Shown here in pieces: positions 62,271 to 64,000 of a stretch of 64,000 nt of DNA. Below the pieces are notes generated by a model. That model saw nothing but the letters and a program-made list of their open reading frames with translations, had not been told where the DNA came from and made no database searches. A program made the translations under genes and the position numbers. This stretch comes from Thiotrichaceae bacterium UBA973 (GTDB taxonomy: Bacteria; Pseudomonadota; Gammaproteobacteria; Eutrophobiales; Eutrophobiaceae), in assembly GCA_002292815.1 (NCBI GenBank), contig DBBX01000003.1:9777-73776 (forward strand), given 5' to 3'. Within the stretch, counting starts at the first letter, position 1. The number at the start of each line of letters is the position of its first letter.

Positions 62271-62804
62271 ATGAAAAATATCGCTGCATTATTTATTTTA
62301 TGCATCGCCAGTGTGGTTAATGTCTGGGCGGCTTGTCCGGCCTATCTGAATGTTGATATGGAAGTGCTGCGCTCGAAAAAAACCATCAACATCTGCGAAA
62401 ACTTCGGTAACAATCCTATGTTGATCGTCAACACCGCAAGCCATTGTGGTTTTACCCCGCAGTTTGAAGGGTTAGAAGCGTTGTATAAGCAATATAAAGA
62501 TCAGGGCTTGGTCTTGCTTGGTTTCCCAAGTAATAGTTTTAAACAAGAAGCCAAGACAAAAGAAGAAACAGCGAAAGTCTGTTATATCAATTACGGTGTC
62601 TCCTTCCAGATGTTTTCCGAAATAGAGGTACGCGGAGACAATGCACATCCGATATTCAAAGAACTCGCGCGGCAGTCGAATACGCCCTCATGGAATTTTA
62701 ATAAATATCTGATTGATAAAAACGGCAATGTTGTCGAACAGTTTAGCAGCACCACGGAGCCAAATTCAGATAAAATACACGAACGTATTAAAGAAATACT
62801 GTAA
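62271..62804 (+). CDS. Periplasmic glutathione peroxidase-like protein
   Basis: A 177-residue thiol peroxidase. I place the start at the ATG at 62271 because AGGAGA precedes it by eight bases. The signal peptide ends near VWAAC. The peroxidatic cysteine is Cys59 in VNTASHCGFTPQFEG, and the second motif is GFPSNSFKQEAKTKEE; WNFNKYLIDKNG completes the catalytic site. It uses Cys and not selenocysteine. Export to the periplasm suggests that it protects the envelope from peroxides. Confidence 0.88.
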   Translation: MKNIAALFILCIASVVNVWAACPAYLNVDMEVLRSKKTINICENFGNNPMLIVNTASHCGFTPQFEGLEALYKQYKDQGLVLLGFPSNSFKQEAKTKEETAKVCYINYGVSFQMFSEIEVRGDNAHPIFKELARQSNTPSWNFNKYLIDKNGNVVEQFSSTTEPNSDKIHERIKEIL

Positions 62805-62872
62805 CCGGCAAAACGCTGATTGCAGAATAGGTATTTGCTGTTCGAATAGGGTCCCCCGCAATAGTCATTACA

Positions 62873-63652
62873 CTAACTATTTTTTAAATCATCCCTCGGC
62901 AAACAATAAATCCAGCCCTCCAGGCTATCCAAACCGGCAGGCTTAGTAATAAGAGAGGGCAAGTTTAATTGGCTTTCTGCACCTTGAAACAAAAGGGCCA
63001 TGACGGCGCAAATCGCTGAATCATATTCATCACTCCCATATTCAAGTTCATTGGGAATAAGTTGATCTATTTCAGCTATGGCTGGACTGTTTCGCAGAAA
63101 ATCAGTTTTTACTAAAGCAGGATAGACTTCAATAATAGAACGATGCGACTGCGTGCTCTGTTGTGGTATTAAAGAAAAGCCTTCTTTTGTAAGGTTCTGG
63201 CTAACGCTCATCGCCAATGTGGCTAAATTCCCCATTTGATCAAAGGTGGCAGAACCAGCACGTTTATTATATTGCTCATGGACCCACCGTTCACAGTCCC
63301 GATAACCATAAGGATTGTCGATTGCCCGTTCTGGAACCCTGCTGTGATTAGCATTCGTATTGTTAAGAAGCGCAGTAAGTTTCTTTGGAAAGGCTAAGGG
63401 AGCATCAATTGCCAGAGTCATACTATTTACTTTGGCTATTTCGATTGCAAGCGTTGAACCGATCGCTGGGATTAGTAAATCAAGCAAGGGCGGCATCGGC
63501 CCAGCATTGAATTTGAAGGGTTCTGAAATGCCTAACCAATTAATATTATCTAAACCAGGCTCTAATTGTGCTACAGCAATATGTTGTTTATCACTTTGCC
63601 AACCACGCACATCCCAGCCTATGCCAATTAGGCCAAATTTTGATCGAATCAT
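62873..63652 (-). CDS. DUF429 protein
   Basis: A 259-residue protein of the DUF429 family, which has a predicted RNase H-like nuclease fold. Landmarks are IGIGWDVRGWQSDKQHIAVA with an acidic active-site Asp, VNSMTLAIDAPLAFPKKL, CERWVHEQYNKRAG, IEVYPALVK and SDEYDSAICAVMALLFQG. The acidic residues at these sites support a nuclease-like active site, which is unproven. It has a separate upstream region. Confidence 0.85.
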   Translation of the reverse strand: MIRSKFGLIGIGWDVRGWQSDKQHIAVAQLEPGLDNINWLGISEPFKFNAGPMPPLLDLLIPAIGSTLAIEIAKVNSMTLAIDAPLAFPKKLTALLNNTNANHSRVPERAIDNPYGYRDCERWVHEQYNKRAGSATFDQMGNLATLAMSVSQNLTKEGFSLIPQQSTQSHRSIIEVYPALVKTDFLRNSPAIAEIDQLIPNELEYGSDEYDSAICAVMALLFQGAESQLNLPSLITKPAGLDSLEGWIYCLPRDDLKNS

Positions 63653-63693
63653 TAACAGAGAATTGTATTTATGTTTTGGCTATCTTACGCTAC

Positions 63694-63834
63694 TTACGAA
63701 TCATAACGAAAAAATAATCTAGCGCAAGAAGATGCCAAAAGTGAACCTTTAAGATCGTTAATGCGTTTAGATACTTCATAAGATTTTTTTGCAAAACCAG
63801 AAAAACATAACCATTGATTGATTTTTTCAATCAT
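63694..63834 (-). CDS. Small protein coupled to the phosphatase gene
   Basis: A 46-residue frame whose ATG overlaps the TAA of the phosphatase gene (TAATG). It has a mix of charged and hydrophobic residues (MIEKINQWLCFSGFAKKSYE and then SKRINDLKGSLLASSCARLF). I do not recognise it. The overlap is typical of translational coupling and supports a real gene, but its short size leaves doubt. Confidence 0.4.
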   Translation of the reverse strand: MIEKINQWLCFSGFAKKSYEVSKRINDLKGSLLASSCARLFFRYDS

Positions 63835-64000
63835 TAGAATGTTATTTCGACAATAGAAAAATCATCTTCCATTACTGATTGACCATGCAATTCTCGAACA
63901 TGATCTATTAACGTGTCCATAACATTCTGATTAGCTTTACGTTTCTCGGAGAAGAAGTTAAGAAAACTTTCGTATTCCCAACGGCTATTATCCTGCAATT
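63834..64000 (-). CDS. Probable PP2C/SpoIIE-type phosphatase, C-terminal end
   Basis: A frame open to the window edge and ending at a TAA at 63834-63836. The last 55 residues read WEYESFLNFFSEKRKANQNV, MDTLIDHVRELHGQ and MEDDFSIVEITF. A final acidic Asp-Asp and S-I/L-V/L-x-I/L are typical of the last strand of SpoIIE-family phosphatases. The bulk of the gene lies outside the window. The family call rests on this short end. Confidence 0.55.
   Translation of the reverse strand, partial: LQDNSRWEYESFLNFFSEKRKANQNVMDTLIDHVRELHGQSVMEDDFSIVEITF

Noticed and set aside
1..64000. CRISPR arrays, rRNA operons, insertion sequences and tandem repeats.
   Set aside because: I saw no spaced direct repeats, no rRNA-like sequence and no transposase gene. 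Short palindromes seen are terminators or operators.

Overview
This window reads as an ordinary chromosomal stretch of a gammaproteobacterium, probably aquatic, with an AT-rich genome (GC judged by eye at about 40%). The evidence is the set of recognisable genes: a folX-folE-folM operon, dbpA, rhlE, uup and ybiT, creD, RNase D, DUF2058, DUF2288, DUF1840, DUF3429, an RnfC protein and perfect FNR/Anr boxes. I cannot name the genus. There is no rRNA, complete tRNA, insertion sequence, CRISPR array or complete prophage.

Layout. 1-1550: an aldehyde dehydrogenase cut by the window edge and a Rossmann-fold oxidoreductase. 1551-3436: a gene-poor patch that looks like the remains of an integrated element (tRNA 3'-end-like fragment, MORN lipoprotein, phage-type small protein). 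3437-14452: mainly single metabolic and envelope genes, including a hydrolase-OsmC fusion, a lone RnfC, an SRPBCC-CBS fusion, lipocalin Blc and a dimeric dUTPase. 14594-19356: Uup, a DMT exporter, and a permease/thioredoxin/YjbR-like operon. 19623-22831: a fructosamine-kinase/low-molecular-weight phosphatase operon, then DUF2288 with a Rap1a-like secreted protein. 23063-25921: an NYN protein, an FNR-controlled small protein with a cytochrome c'-like protein, a second Rap1a-like protein, a SlyD-like FKBP and a HopJ protein. 25950-32430: flavoprotein, PpnP, PLP enzyme, response regulator, SGNH lipoprotein plus RNase D, HIT and SprT. 32642-33206: a deletion scar joining two broken convergent genes. 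33313-45541: HD protein, YjbQ, CDF transporter, uncharacterised genes, RhlE with a structured leader, and a SulP-UspA operon. 45869-51395: DbpA, a Tat-exported aldo/keto reductase, YbiT, a methyltransferase-like protein and an FNR-controlled cytochrome c. 51424-64000: sirtuin, secreted esterase, LEA-like lipoprotein, a Cys-rich small protein, DUF2058, a heme protein, a STAS-like pseudogene, a Ser/Thr kinase with a cyclic-nucleotide-type sensor domain, CreD, the monapterin operon, a periplasmic glutathione peroxidase, DUF429, and the end of a probable PP2C/SpoIIE phosphatase.

How the genes work together. Two promoters carry perfect FNR/Anr boxes with identical spacing to their -10 elements; both drive c-type cytochromes, which points to a regulon responding to oxygen limitation. 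Four RNA or ribosome remodelling ATPases (Uup, RhlE, DbpA, YbiT) lie in this window. Signalling proteins (kinase-cNMP fusion, orphan response regulator, phosphatase end) are present without a histidine kinase. The clearest unusual items are the twin FNR promoters, the SRPBCC-CBS and kinase-cNMP architectures, the rhlE leader hairpin and the 32.8 kb deletion scar. I did not find a clear new multi-gene system.
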